Below are positions 1-8,866 of a DNA stretch of 64,000 bases, in pieces. The position numbers and the translations under genes were made by a program. Under the pieces are notes generated by a model. The model did no database searches. It was not told the DNA's origin and was given only the letters and a program-made list of their open reading frames with translations. The stretch covers positions 269,907 through 333,906 of the forward strand of contig NZ_BDCF01000008.1 in NCBI RefSeq assembly GCF_001613365.1. Reading direction: 5' to 3'. Positions within the stretch are counted from its first letter, which is position 1; each line of letters starts with the position of its first letter. This DNA is from Nocardia xishanensis NBRC 101358 (GTDB lineage Bacteria > Actinomycetota > Actinomycetes > Mycobacteriales > Mycobacteriaceae).

Positions 1-347
1 GCCTGGGCCAGCGCGTCGGCCGCGTCGGCGAGCGCCTGCTGGTAGCGGGCGCGCACCTGCGGTGTCTCGATACCGCCGGTCAGGAAGGCTTCCGCCGCGG
101 CCGCGTCGGCCGCCGAGAGCGAGACGTACAGGTTCTGCGCCGCGTAAGCCAGTGGCTCGGTACCCGCGAGAGTGGCGTCGCGCCGATCGATCTTCCCGCT
201 CAACTGATTCGCTCCGGTGAAGCCCGCGACCAGGCACAGCGTGACCATCACCAGCGCGAGCGCACCGATCAGACCCGGTGTCGTGCGCGCGAAGCGGCGC
301 ACCCACGCCACCCCGTCGCGCGCGGTCGCCGGAAGGCGAGGTCCCAC
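1..347 (-). CDS. glnX: GlnX-like membrane sensor protein, N-terminal part (runs off left edge)
   Basis: Only the first 115 codons are present; the gene continues past position 1. The visible part has a basic N-terminus, one strong membrane segment at about residues 26-46, then an alanine-rich, probably helical extracellular region starting after the motif NQLSGK. The GTG at 347-345 is chosen because a purine-rich AGGGGGG lies just upstream. The pattern of one helix followed by a TEPLAYAAQ-type segment and an SAADAAAAEAF helix resembles GlnX (Rv0412c in M. tuberculosis), which is transcribed ahead of glnH and pknG and senses amino acids for PknG signalling. That identification is from remembered family resemblance. 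A generic extracellular-domain histidine kinase remains possible because the diagnostic C-terminal part is outside the window. Confidence 0.55.
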   Translation of the reverse strand, partial: MGPRLPATARDGVAWVRRFARTTPGLIGALALVMVTLCLVAGFTGANQLSGKIDRRDATLAGTEPLAYAAQNLYVSLSAADAAAAEAFLTGGIETPQVRARYQQALADAADALAQ

Positions 348-482
348 ACCGTCCCCCCTTCTGCTACCGGCCGGTGTCTCCGCACGCGATAGTACGGTAG
401 GCCGCTGCGTTGCGCTCCCCCTTGCTGTTCCGGTCTCGCGATCGCACAGCAACGATCGCCGATAGGCCGCCCGCGGCGGATC

Positions 483-2378
483 TCAGTCGCCGACGCCGAG
501 CGCGCGAAAGCTCAGATAACTCGGGGTGTCCGGCCGCAGCAGAATGCGTTGTCCCGCGATCTGCCGCTGCTTCCACGGTGGAATCAGGTGGCGCGGGGAA
601 CTGGTGCGGCTCACCGAGATTCGCAGCCGGTGCCCGGCGCGGAGCAGGGCCTCGGTTGGATTGATCTCGATGTCGATCTCGAAGGGCCGGCCCGGTTCGA
701 GCGGTTGCGCGGAATCGGCGGTCATCGGGTGCATGGCGAACAGCAGTTCGTCCTCGGCGTAATAGCTGTCGGCGGAATCGATCGCGCGCAGCGTGGACAG
801 CAGGGCGCCGCGAGTGAGCGGCACCGACGCGCCGTCGGGCCGCACGTCGCACACGATGACCGACCAGAAGGCGTCGGCGCCGTCGGCCGCCGCGACGAGG
901 TGCAGATTCATCGGGCCGGAGAGCACGGTGTCGGTGGTGAACGGCGCGCTGGTGAAGGTGAGCGCGGTGGCCTCGCTGCGCCGGTCGTCGTTGCCGAATC
1001 GGTCGCCGAACAGCAGCGCGATGCCCATCGTCATCACCGCGGTGTTGTTGGAGGCCGCGCTGACCCGGCCGGTCGGGACCGGCAGCTGGAGTTCGGTATT
1101 CGTTGGCACGGAGGACAATCCACCGTCGCGTGCGGCGTGTCCCGCGGTGCCGCTCGGCACGTCGGTGAGGTAGAGCCGATGTACCCGCGTCGCGGGGTCG
1201 GGGAACTCGGCGCGCTGCACCCACCTCCCGTCGCCCTGCCTGCGCACCGTGACCGGTCCGAATTCGTCGATGCCGTTGTCGATGCCCTTGACCCAGCGGT
1301 CGAAGAACGCGCACTGGAGTTGGTCGAGCGCCTGCGGGTTGCCGGGATCGCCGAACCCGGAGCCCGGCGTGAGGTGGTAAGAGTCGTCCACCAGAACCTG
1401 CTTGGCGCCCGGCGCGACCGGAATGCGGTCGTAGATGCGGAAATTCGAGCGGTTGTAGACATCGTGCCAGCCGCCCTGAATCCAGGTGGGCACGTCGATC
1501 TCCTCGAAATGGGCCAGGCGGGCCGCCCACTCCGGATTGAGATAGCCGTCGGGGTGGTCGATGTCGAGCGCGATCCGCAGCGCCTTGCGCAGCCAGTCCG
1601 AGCCCGCGGTGACGCGATCGCGCAGGTAGTGGCCGAGCAGCCCGTTGCGCACCAGCCCGGGCATGGCGGGAATGTGCCCGACCCCGTGCACGAACAGGAT
1701 CCACGCGATCATGCCCGGCGTGGGGACTCCGCCGGTGAGCCCGAGTTCGCGGATCGGATTCTCGCCCGCCTCGATGGCGAACACCGCGGTGAGGCCCTCC
1801 GGGCGCAGGCCCGCCGTGATGAGCGCCGCGATAGCGCCGTAGGACAGTCCGGTCACCGCGACGCGTCCGTCACACCATGGCTGCGCGCGCACCCATTCGA
1901 GCACCTCGAGGTAGTCGCGCTGTTCCCGATGGCCGAAGAAATCCCAAGTGCCGGTGGAACTTCCGGTGCCGCGCACGTCCACCATCAACCCCACGTAGCC
2001 GCGCGACACGGCGGTACGGTTGATCCCGAACGGTTCCATGATCCCGCCCGCCGGGGTGCGCAGCACGTCCCGCGCGGTCATCCTGACGCGATCGGACGGT
2101 GCGATGCGCCGGGCCAGCGCGCGCAGCGCCTCGTTCGCGCGCATGCCGTGCCGGTTGAGCATCGTGTTGTAGGCGGTGAAGTTGATCAGCGCCGGGAGCG
2201 GTTCGGCGGTCGGCCCCGATCGATCGCCTGGTCGCAGGACGTCGGCGCTGAGCACCGCGCCGTCCGACATCGGGATCGGAACCGTCGACGACCCGTGCAG
2301 TTTCGGATAGCGCACCTGACCGATGTCGAAGCGTGCGTCCGGCGGCGCGCCGGTGGCGCTGATCAGCGGCTCGACCAT
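483..2378 (-). CDS. CocE/NonD-family serine hydrolase
   Basis: Predicted 631-residue alpha/beta hydrolase of the CocE/X-Pro dipeptidyl-peptidase class, which cleaves esters or acyl peptides. The catalytic triad is readable: the nucleophile elbow GLSYG with Ser179, Asp306 in GGWHDVYN and His335 in DDSYHLT. The C-terminal third is the beta-sandwich expected of this family. ATG 2378 is chosen because GAGAGG lies 7 bases upstream and the protein then begins just before the family's first beta strands; the frame is open further upstream, but that region overlaps the SDR gene. It is downstream of the SDR gene on the same strand with a 98-base gap, so the two may share a transcript. No signal peptide is evident, suggesting a cytoplasmic enzyme. 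Substrate is unknown. Confidence 0.88.
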   Translation of the reverse strand: MVEPLISATGAPPDARFDIGQVRYPKLHGSSTVPIPMSDGAVLSADVLRPGDRSGPTAEPLPALINFTAYNTMLNRHGMRANEALRALARRIAPSDRVRMTARDVLRTPAGGIMEPFGINRTAVSRGYVGLMVDVRGTGSSTGTWDFFGHREQRDYLEVLEWVRAQPWCDGRVAVTGLSYGAIAALITAGLRPEGLTAVFAIEAGENPIRELGLTGGVPTPGMIAWILFVHGVGHIPAMPGLVRNGLLGHYLRDRVTAGSDWLRKALRIALDIDHPDGYLNPEWAARLAHFEEIDVPTWIQGGWHDVYNRSNFRIYDRIPVAPGAKQVLVDDSYHLTPGSGFGDPGNPQALDQLQCAFFDRWVKGIDNGIDEFGPVTVRRQGDGRWVQRAEFPDPATRVHRLYLTDVPSGTAGHAARDGGLSSVPTNTELQLPVPTGRVSAASNNTAVMTMGIALLFGDRFGNDDRRSEATALTFTSAPFTTDTVLSGPMNLHLVAAADGADAFWSVIVCDVRPDGASVPLTRGALLSTLRAIDSADSYYAEDELLFAMHPMTADSAQPLEPGRPFEIDIEINPTEALLRAGHRLRISVSRTSSPRHLIPPWKQRQIAGQRILLRPDTPSYLSFRALGVGD

Positions 2379-2476
2379 GGCGAATCCTCTCCGAGGTCTG
2401 TGGCGAAACGATTGGGCACAGCCGGACGAGTCCTTCGACGATCCGCGCACGGCGGGAGCGAAGGCGGGAAGTAGGC

Positions 2477-3337
2477 CTATCGTGCGCGCAGCACACCAGG
2501 CTTGTCGACATACCGTTGCATCGCCCAGTTGAGACCTCGCATGGCGAGGTTGTAAGAGGGCGGGAAATAGCGCTGGGCCCAATGCCCGATCCGGATGTCG
2601 TGCGAGGTGTAGATCAGGTACCGGTTCCGTTCCACCCCGCGCACAATGGTTTTCGCGGCCTGTTCGGGTGTGACGGCGTGCCGCAGGAACAGCTTCAACC
2701 CCGCTTGCACGGCGTCGGCCTCCCGATCGACGCCCGCGATGTCCACCCGGTTCACCATCGGCGTCGACATCGCGCCAGGACACACCAGGCTGACGCCGAT
2801 CCCGTGCCTGCGCAGGTCGAAGCGCAGCACCTCCGAGACGCCGCGCAGCCCGAATTTGCTTGCACTGTACGGCGCGTGCCACGGCAGACCGAACAGGCCC
2901 GCGGCCGAGGACACGTTGACCAGGTGCCCGCCGCGTCCCGCGTCGATCATCGGCGGCAGGAACTCCTCGATAACGTGGATCGGTCCCATCAGGTCGATAT
3001 CGATCGTGCGCCGCCACTGATCGTGGGTCAGCCGGTCGACGGTCCCCCACGTGGCGATGCCCGCCACGTTCATCACGATGTCGACGCTGCCGATCGCGTC
3101 GTGCGTCTTCGCGGCCAGCGCGGCGACGGCGGCGTGGTCGCTGACGTCGAGCGACTCGGCCAGGTGCACGGTGGCGCCCGCGTCGCGCAACTCACCAGCG
3201 GTGCGCCGCAGGCCCGCGTCGTCGATGTCGGTGAGGATCAGTGACGCGCCCTTCGCCGCGACCGCACGGGCGGTGTCTCGGCCAAGGCCGCTGGCCGCCC
3301 CGGTGATCAGGCAACTCTTGCCGTCGAACTTCGTCAT
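2477..3337 (-). CDS. SadH-like short-chain dehydrogenase/reductase
   Basis: 286-residue classical SDR, an NAD(P)-dependent alcohol/ketone oxidoreductase. The Rossmann glycine motif TGAASGLG is at about residues 13-20, an NVAG motif at about 86-89, and the catalytic Ser, then YSASK (Tyr and Lys), at about 140-160. Start ATG 3337 places the cofactor motif at the normal distance from the N-terminus; an upstream in-frame codon at 3364 would add nine unlikely residues. Segments such as TVDRLTHDQW and HLVNVSSAAGL closely resemble remembered Rv3085 (SadH) of the M. tuberculosis mymA operon. A MymA-like monooxygenase lies at 18.6-20.1 kb in the same window, not adjacent. The C-terminal extension after residue 250, rich in aromatic residues, is also typical of this SDR subgroup. 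Substrate is inferred only as a lipid-like alcohol or ketone. Confidence 0.87.
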   Translation of the reverse strand: MTKFDGKSCLITGAASGLGRDTARAVAAKGASLILTDIDDAGLRRTAGELRDAGATVHLAESLDVSDHAAVAALAAKTHDAIGSVDIVMNVAGIATWGTVDRLTHDQWRRTIDIDLMGPIHVIEEFLPPMIDAGRGGHLVNVSSAAGLFGLPWHAPYSASKFGLRGVSEVLRFDLRRHGIGVSLVCPGAMSTPMVNRVDIAGVDREADAVQAGLKLFLRHAVTPEQAAKTIVRGVERNRYLIYTSHDIRIGHWAQRYFPPSYNLAMRGLNWAMQRYVDKPGVLRAR

Positions 3338-3476
3338 GGCTAGACCATAAGTGTCGGTGAACACGGTTGTCTATGAATCGGGCGGGATGCGTCCCAGACG
3401 GAACCGTTCGAGGCGGGTCGTGTCCCGTTCCGAGCGAGGCGAACCCGTACCTCGTTCCGGGTCCATGGGCACGGGT

Positions 3477-4121
3477 TCAGGGATTTTCGTAGAGCAGCAG
3501 ATCGACGACGCGCAGGATTCGGTCGACGTCGAAGCGTTGGGGGTCGGTCAGCATCTGGCGGGCCACGGTTTGGACGGCGCCCTGCACGATCTCGACGAAG
3601 ACGTCGAGGTCCACTTCGTCGGTGTGCTCGCCGGCCGGTCGGCCGGCCAGCCAGTCGCCGAGCAGCCGTCGCAGCGGCGCGCGCAGTTCGTCGCGCGCCC
3701 GCTCGATCGGCGGACGCAGTGCGACGGGTACGCCGTCGATCGGGTAATACACCAGCCGCCAGCTGTCGGGGACGGAGCGCAGATCGCTCAGGAAGCGGGT
3801 CAATCCGGCGAGCAGCGCCGCCTTGGGATCGGCGGCCGCGGTGTCGCGCTCGGCCACGTACGCGGTGGCGGCGATCATGCGGGCGGTCTCGCGGGCGATG
3901 AGGTCGCCGAGCAGGTCGTCGCGATTGGCGTAGAGGTCGTAGACCACAGGGCGGGTCACCCCGCCGCCCTCGGCCACCGCGGCGATCGTGACCTCCGCGA
4001 AGCCGGATGTGGCGAGAATGCGCAACGCCGTGTCCAGCAACTGTTCTCGCCGATCGGCCGGTTGCAGGCGCTTGGCGTATCTGCGGCGCGGCCGGGCGGC
4101 GTCGCTACCCGCGCGCGCCAC
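3477..4121 (-). CDS. TetR-family regulator (second of an overlapping pair)
   Basis: 214-residue TetR-type repressor. The N-terminal helix-turn-helix (about residues 24-70) shows RREQLLDTALRILATSG, then a recognition helix region VTRPVVYDLYANRDDLL. The rest is an all-helical ligand domain without recognisable specificity. Its start ATG (4121) lies 17 bases inside the end of the upstream TetR gene at 4105-4728, so the pair is translationally coupled. The pair is divergent from the mce operon that begins at 5074, which makes that operon the likely target. Two back-to-back TetR units next to mce recall Mce3R of M. tuberculosis, a single chain with two TetR modules; the comparison is inference and no clear sequence identity was established. 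Confidence 0.85.
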   Translation of the reverse strand: MARAGSDAARPRRRYAKRLQPADRREQLLDTALRILATSGFAEVTIAAVAEGGGVTRPVVYDLYANRDDLLGDLIARETARMIAATAYVAERDTAAADPKAALLAGLTRFLSDLRSVPDSWRLVYYPIDGVPVALRPPIERARDELRAPLRRLLGDWLAGRPAGEHTDEVDLDVFVEIVQGAVQTVARQMLTDPQRFDVDRILRVVDLLLYENP

Positions 4122-4728
4122 CGGCCACCTCCTCGATGCCCGCGGCGGCCACGGCCCGGCGCGCGATCCAGCGCAAGGTCGCGGCTACTGCCTCGCGGCG
4201 CTGCGCGCCCCCTTCGGCGAGCACGAGGCGAGCGGCGGTCTCGCTCGTGCTGATGGCGGTGTAGCTGACGAGTTCGGCGTCCACCTCCCGCTCGCCCATG
4301 GCGGCGATCAGGCGGATCATGGCTTCGGAGCGCTCGCGCAACACCGCTCGGCCGCGCTTCACCCGTTCGTGTGCCACCGGCGGCAGCGCCCGGTCTCGCA
4401 GCAGCACGAATCGCCACGTGTCCGGCGCGGCGAGCACCACGTCCAGGAACAGGTCGGTGGCCGCGGCCGCGACCTCGGCGGGATCGGCTCCCGGCCGTAT
4501 TTCGGGAATGGTCGCGGTCGCCATGGCGAGCGCGCGTTCTTCCTCTCGGTCCAGCAGGGCGGTGAAAAGTCCTTCCCGGTCGCCGAATTCGGCGTAGAGC
4601 GCGGGCCTGGTCAGGCCTGCGGCTCGGGCGACCGCGTGCATGCTCGCCTGGGCATAGCCCTCGCGGAGAATGAGATCGCGTGCCGCGTCGAGGATCTGGT
4701 CGCGTCGCGCTGACACCTTCGCCTCCAT
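4105..4728 (-). CDS. TetR-family regulator (first of an overlapping pair)
   Basis: 207-residue TetR-type regulator. The DNA-binding domain occupies about residues 7-55, with RRDQILDAARDLILREGY followed by AGLTRPALYAEFGDREGLF. The remaining helical part would bind an unknown ligand and form dimers. It is the promoter-proximal gene of a two-gene TetR operon and overlaps the second gene by 17 bases. The start ATG 4728 has no strong ribosome-binding site. The 345-base gap to yrbEA is the only divergent control region, so this pair probably regulates itself and the mce operon. Two homologous regulators could act as a heterodimer; this is inference. Confidence 0.86.
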   Translation of the reverse strand: MEAKVSARRDQILDAARDLILREGYAQASMHAVARAAGLTRPALYAEFGDREGLFTALLDREEERALAMATATIPEIRPGADPAEVAAAATDLFLDVVLAAPDTWRFVLLRDRALPPVAHERVKRGRAVLRERSEAMIRLIAAMGEREVDAELVSYTAISTSETAARLVLAEGGAQRREAVAATLRWIARRAVAAAGIEEVAGGARG

Positions 4729-5073
4729 CGTGGTCGATCGTCGAGCGTCAGCACTCCCCCAGCGAACTGGTCACCCGCTTGAAACAGTGTACGCAGCCGA
4801 GCGTCCGCCGGGGCGCGTCGCGCCGGAATGCGACCGTCTCGTATATCGGTTTGCTCACGGCGGCAATGAATTTCGCGCTAACCCAGGGTCGCCGCCCAGT
4901 CACGGGGTAAATTGACATCGTTGTATTCGATTGTGACGCAGACTACTTCCAATCGGCAGAAGTGTCGGCAGTCACGGATTATCGCGGCATCGGGCTACCC
5001 AGAAGCGCCAGATGTCGGCGACCCGCGCCGAGGCGGATCGGCGTGTGCGCAACGGGGGATGCAGGGAGGAACG
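4729..5073. promoter_or_regulatory. Divergent control region between the TetR pair and the mce operon
   Basis: This 345-base stretch holds no convincing gene. It must contain the promoters of both the TetR pair and yrbEA. A TTGACA hexamer at 4912-4917 could be a -35 box for the mce operon, but no good -10 box sits at the right distance, so the call is weak. A strong ribosome-binding site GGGAGGA lies at 5064-5070, four bases before the yrbEA ATG. Unlike several other regulator gaps in this window, no long perfect inverted repeat was found here by eye. Confidence 0.5.
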
Positions 5074-5916
5074 ATGAAGGAGGCGGCACCGGCCTCGGAC
5101 GGGGGCGCGATCCGGATCGCGCGGGAAAACGTCGGCGCCACAGCGGTTTCCAGCGTGCGCACGTTCGGCCGTGCGGTCGATCTCGGCATCGAGTCGGTGC
5201 GCGGCGCGGTCTCCGATCTGATCGGCCTGCGGTTCCAGTGGCAGGAGATGCTGCGCCAGGCTTGGTATTTGGTGACCGTGACGACGCTGCCCGCGGTGTT
5301 GATGGCGGTGCCGTTCGGCGTGGTGGTCTCGGTGCAGGTGGGCAACCTGATCCATCAACTCGGCGCCGACTCCATGATCGGCGCGGCGGGCGGCCTCGGC
5401 GTGATCCAGCAGGGCGCGCCGATCGCCACCGGATTGCTGCTCGGCGGCGCCGGCGCCTCGGCCATCGCCGCCGACCTCGGTGCGCGGACCGTGCGCGAGG
5501 AGATAGACGCGTTGCGCACCATGGGAATCAGTCCCGTGCACCGGCTCGTCATCCCGCGGGTGGCGGCGATGCTGTTCGTCGCGCCCCTGCTGAACGTGCT
5601 CATCATCTTCGTCGGCGTGGTGTCCGGCTACGCGGTGGCGATCAGCGCGCAGAACGTGACGCCGGGCAGCTATTGGGCGACGTTCGGCTCCTTCGCGGTC
5701 GTCGCCGATGTGTGGATCTCGCTGGCCAAGGCGATGTTGTTCGGCTTCTTGGTGGTGATCATCGCCTGCCAGCGCGGGCTGGAGGCCAAGGGCGGGCCGC
5801 GCGGCGTCGCGGACGGCGTCAACGCCGCCGTGGTGATCTCGGTGGCGTCGATCATCGTGGTCAACCTGGTGATCACCCAGATCGTGACGATGTTCCTGCC
5901 GCTGCGGGTGGCCTGA
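5074..5916 (+). CDS. yrbEA: YrbE-type mce permease A
   Basis: 280-residue integral membrane protein of the MlaE/YrbE permease family, one of two permease subunits of an Mce lipid importer. After a soluble N-terminus of about 65 residues there are about five hydrophobic segments, and the family's conserved cytoplasmic loop is visible as GARTVREEIDALRTMG (roughly residues 135-150), the part expected to contact the MceG ATPase. ATG 5074 is chosen over upstream in-frame codons because of the strong GGGAGGA just before it and because the family length is about 265-290. It is first in an eight-gene operon; the next gene begins one base after its stop codon. Confidence 0.93.
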   Translation: MKEAAPASDGGAIRIARENVGATAVSSVRTFGRAVDLGIESVRGAVSDLIGLRFQWQEMLRQAWYLVTVTTLPAVLMAVPFGVVVSVQVGNLIHQLGADSMIGAAGGLGVIQQGAPIATGLLLGGAGASAIAADLGARTVREEIDALRTMGISPVHRLVIPRVAAMLFVAPLLNVLIIFVGVVSGYAVAISAQNVTPGSYWATFGSFAVVADVWISLAKAMLFGFLVVIIACQRGLEAKGGPRGVADGVNAAVVISVASIIVVNLVITQIVTMFLPLRVA

Positions 5917-5917
5917 G

Positions 5918-6784
5918 ATGACGGCGACACCCTACGCACCCAAAGGCCTCGGCTGGGCGTATCGCGCCGTCCGCAATCGCGGCCGGGTTCTCGCCCCTGT
6001 CGAGACCACCGGCTTCCTGCTCGGCTTCGTCTTTCAGGCGCTGTGGGCGATACCGCTGACGCTGCGCCGCTATCGCACCCAGACGATGCGCACCATCACC
6101 GACATGACCTGGGGCCGTGGTTCGGTCATCGTCGGCGGCGGCACCGTGCCGATGCTGGTGGTGCTCGGCGTCGCGATGGGTGCCGGCGTCGGCATCCAAT
6201 CCTTCGCCGCGCTGGACCTGATCGGCCTCGGGCCGGTCACAGGCGTGGTGTCGGCTTTCGCGAACACCAGGGAACTCGCACCGATCGCGGCGGCGATCGG
6301 CTTCGCCGCGCAGGCGGGCTGCCGGATGACCGCGGAGATCGGCTCGATGCGCATCTCCGAGGAGATCGACGCCATCGAGTCGCTCGGATTGCGTTCGGTG
6401 CCTTTCGTCGTCACCACGCGGGTCATCGCGGGCGCCGTCGCGATCGTGCCGACCTTCCTGATCGCGCTGATCCTGAGCTATTTGGCCTGTTCGGCGGTGA
6501 TCGTCCTGCTGCACGGTCAGGCGGGCGGTGTGTACAACCATTACTTCTTCCAATTCACCAGCGGCTACGACGTGCTCGCCGCGGTGATCAAGATCCTGAT
6601 GTTCGGCGTCACCGTCATCCTGATCCATTGCTACTACGGCCTTTTCGCCTCCGGCGGGCCCGAGGGGGTCGGCATCGCGTCGGGCCGCGCGGTGCGGGCC
6701 AGCTTCGTCGCCATCATCGCCCTCGACATGGTGCTCACCATCGTGCTCTGGGGCATCGACTCCGCCATCGAATTCCCGGGATGA
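5918..6784 (+). CDS. yrbEB: YrbE-type mce permease B
   Basis: 288-residue second MlaE/YrbE permease subunit. The ABC-contact loop reads GSMRISEEIDAIESLG at about residues 144-159, closely matching the loop of subunit A, and hydrophobic membrane segments flank it. It starts one base after yrbEA ends and stops four bases before mceA, so expression is coupled. With YrbEA it should form the inner-membrane channel of the importer, energised by an MceG ATPase encoded elsewhere; none is present in this window. Confidence 0.93.
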   Translation: MTATPYAPKGLGWAYRAVRNRGRVLAPVETTGFLLGFVFQALWAIPLTLRRYRTQTMRTITDMTWGRGSVIVGGGTVPMLVVLGVAMGAGVGIQSFAALDLIGLGPVTGVVSAFANTRELAPIAAAIGFAAQAGCRMTAEIGSMRISEEIDAIESLGLRSVPFVVTTRVIAGAVAIVPTFLIALILSYLACSAVIVLLHGQAGGVYNHYFFQFTSGYDVLAAVIKILMFGVTVILIHCYYGLFASGGPEGVGIASGRAVRASFVAIIALDMVLTIVLWGIDSAIEFPG

Positions 6785-6788
6785 GCCC

Positions 6789-7847
6789 ATGCCGAACTAC
6801 GGACTACCCGGCGTTCCGATGAGCAGGCGCGGTTCCCGCGCCCTCGGCGCCGCCGCGTTGGCGCTGACGGTCGCCGCGGGCCTCACCTGGCGCGCAGGTC
6901 TCGACGACCGGCCGCCGGACCGCCTCCAGGTCCAGCTGCGCACCGAGCAGATCGGCGAAGGCGTCGTCGAGGGCACGCGGGTGCGCTACGACGGTGTCAC
7001 CGTCGGTGAGATCACCGAGATCGCCGCCGTCGGCGCGGGACACCAGCTGCTCACGCTCGATCTCGACAAGACGCAGACCGCGGGCCTCACCGACGCGCTC
7101 ACCGTGGACTACGCGCCGGAGAACCTGTTCGGTATCAGCGCGCTCACGCTGCGGGCCGCGGCGGGCGGCGCACCGCTCACCGAAGGCGGGATGATCGATC
7201 TCGCGGGCGCGCACGCCGACAAGGTCACCGACGTGACCATGGGCAGCCTGCTGCGCGCGCTCACCGCGACCTCCACCGAGGTGCTCACCCCCGAGCTGTC
7301 GGAACTGCTCGCCACCGTCAACAGCGAGATGAGCTCGTTCGCCCCGCTCTGGGAGGCGATCGTCACGCTCGGCCGCGCCGTCGCCGATACCCAGCGCTAC
7401 CCTGCGCCGTACCTGATCGACCAGTACGCGGCCTTCTTCGGCGGCCTCGGCGATTTCGCCTCCGCGACCTTCCGGCTGTTGCACGCGGTGATGAACATCG
7501 AGATCTTCCGCCACGACCGGCCGCGCTACGACGCCACCATCACGATGGTCGTCGATGGAGCCCTGCCCAAGATCGGCCTGCTGGGCGACGCGGCGAATCG
7601 GCAATTGTCCAGCTACACAGCGGAACTGACGCCGCTCGTCGCCGTGCTCGCGGCCACGGTGCCCGCGCCGGGACGCTCGCGCGCCGAGGCCGCCGCGTTG
7701 GTCGATCGGCTCGAGCGCCTGTTCTCCGACACCCCCGATGGGCCCGCGCTGAATGTGGCCGTGACCCTGCGCGGTATGCCAGGGCTCGCGGTGCCGCTGC
7801 TCGGACCGTCCGGATTCGCGGCGATCGGCGCGGGAGGTGCGCGATGA
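6789..7847 (+). CDS. mceA: Mce-family protein A
   Basis: 352 residues. An N-terminal membrane anchor (about residues 17-32) is followed by the MlaD/Mce domain (about residues 43-125), with the motif GTRVRYDGVTVGEIT typical of the family, and then a helical MCE C-terminal domain. The subunits are thought to build a periplasmic tube that carries lipids to the YrbE permeases. ATG 6789 is used; an alternative ATG at 6822 would remove eleven residues before the anchor. At 352 residues it is short for an MceA protein of the mycobacterial mce1-4 operons, lacking a long C-terminal tail. It overlaps mceB by four bases. Confidence 0.92.
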   Translation: MPNYGLPGVPMSRRGSRALGAAALALTVAAGLTWRAGLDDRPPDRLQVQLRTEQIGEGVVEGTRVRYDGVTVGEITEIAAVGAGHQLLTLDLDKTQTAGLTDALTVDYAPENLFGISALTLRAAAGGAPLTEGGMIDLAGAHADKVTDVTMGSLLRALTATSTEVLTPELSELLATVNSEMSSFAPLWEAIVTLGRAVADTQRYPAPYLIDQYAAFFGGLGDFASATFRLLHAVMNIEIFRHDRPRYDATITMVVDGALPKIGLLGDAANRQLSSYTAELTPLVAVLAATVPAPGRSRAEAAALVDRLERLFSDTPDGPALNVAVTLRGMPGLAVPLLGPSGFAAIGAGGAR

Positions 7848-8866
7848 CGGCCCTGCCGATCCGTGCCGTGGTGTGGCGGCTCGGGCTGTTCGCGGCCGCG
7901 ATGGTCGTACTGCTCGCCGTCGTCGTGCAGGCGATCACCCGCCCGGTCGATGGCGAGACCGGTTCCTACACGGCCGAATTCACCGACGTGAGCGGGCTGA
8001 AGACCGGCGACGACGTCCGGATGTTCGGCGTGTCGGTCGGCAAGGTCGCCGAGATCGGACGGGCGGGCAACAACGCCCGCGTCACCTTCACCGTCCGGCG
8101 CGACCGTCCTGTCTACGACGCCAGCGTCATCGCCATCCGCTACCAGTCCCTGACCGGTCAGCGTTATGTCGATGTGCGGCAACCGGATCGACCCGGCGCC
8201 CAGCTGCGGCCCGGCGCGGCGTTCGGGGTGGCGAGCACGGTGCCTTCGTTCGACATCACCCAGCTGTTCAACGGCTTGCAGCCGGTGATCGCCGAGTTCT
8301 CGCCCGGCGCGCTCAATCAGTTCACCGAAAGCGTGCTGGCGGTGATCGAAGGGAACGGGTCCGGCATCGGCCCCGCGCTGGACGCCATCGAGAAGCTCAG
8401 TCGCTACACCTCGGATCGGCAGGCGGTGATCGCCACCATCGTGGCCAATCTGCACGGGATCTTCACCCAGATCGGCGGGCGCTCATCGCATCTGGCCACG
8501 CTGCTGGACGGCATCGCGGAGGTGTTCAGCGCCTTCCGGGTGAAGCTGGACGGTTTGCTCGACTTCGCCGCCGTGGCTCCCTCGGCGATGGGACCCCTGA
8601 ACAGCCTGATGGAGACGCTCGGTTTCACCGAGAACAGCAATCCCGACCTGATGACCGACCTGCGGCTGCTGTTCCCCGACCCGCAGGCGACGCTGGACGC
8701 GCTCGGCAGGCTGCCTGGTCTGCTCCAGGCGCTCAGCGCCGCGCTGCCGCCCGCGCCTGGCGCCGCCGGACCGGTGTCGATGAGCTGCTCGAAGGGCCCC
8801 GTCGCACTCCCCCAGGTGCTTTCGGTGCTGGTCGCCGGACAGAGGATCGCGATATGCAACGGATGA
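7844..8866 (+). CDS. mceB: Mce-family protein B
   Basis: 340 residues. A signal-anchor at about residues 12-32 precedes the Mce domain, recognisable by VSGLKTGDDVRMFGVSVGKV (about residues 46-65) and by YQSLTGQRYVDV. The helical C-terminal region ends with a cysteine pair (MSCSKGP and IAICNG), which could form a disulfide outside the membrane. Its start overlaps the mceA stop as ATGA, and its own 3' end overlaps the chosen mceC start by 13 bases. No long proline-rich tail is present. Confidence 0.92.
   Translation: MTALPIRAVVWRLGLFAAAMVVLLAVVVQAITRPVDGETGSYTAEFTDVSGLKTGDDVRMFGVSVGKVAEIGRAGNNARVTFTVRRDRPVYDASVIAIRYQSLTGQRYVDVRQPDRPGAQLRPGAAFGVASTVPSFDITQLFNGLQPVIAEFSPGALNQFTESVLAVIEGNGSGIGPALDAIEKLSRYTSDRQAVIATIVANLHGIFTQIGGRSSHLATLLDGIAEVFSAFRVKLDGLLDFAAVAPSAMGPLNSLMETLGFTENSNPDLMTDLRLLFPDPQATLDALGRLPGLLQALSAALPPAPGAAGPVSMSCSKGPVALPQVLSVLVAGQRIAICNG

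Noticed and set aside
2379..3050. Continuation of the CocE frame upstream into the SDR gene, suggesting a fusion
   Set aside because: The extra residues are low-complexity and overlap the well-defined SDR gene; a good ribosome-binding site marks the CocE start at 2378.
4912..4917. TTGACA as the -35 box of the mce promoter
   Set aside because: No matching -10 box at 16-19 bases, so it is not listed as a promoter of its own.
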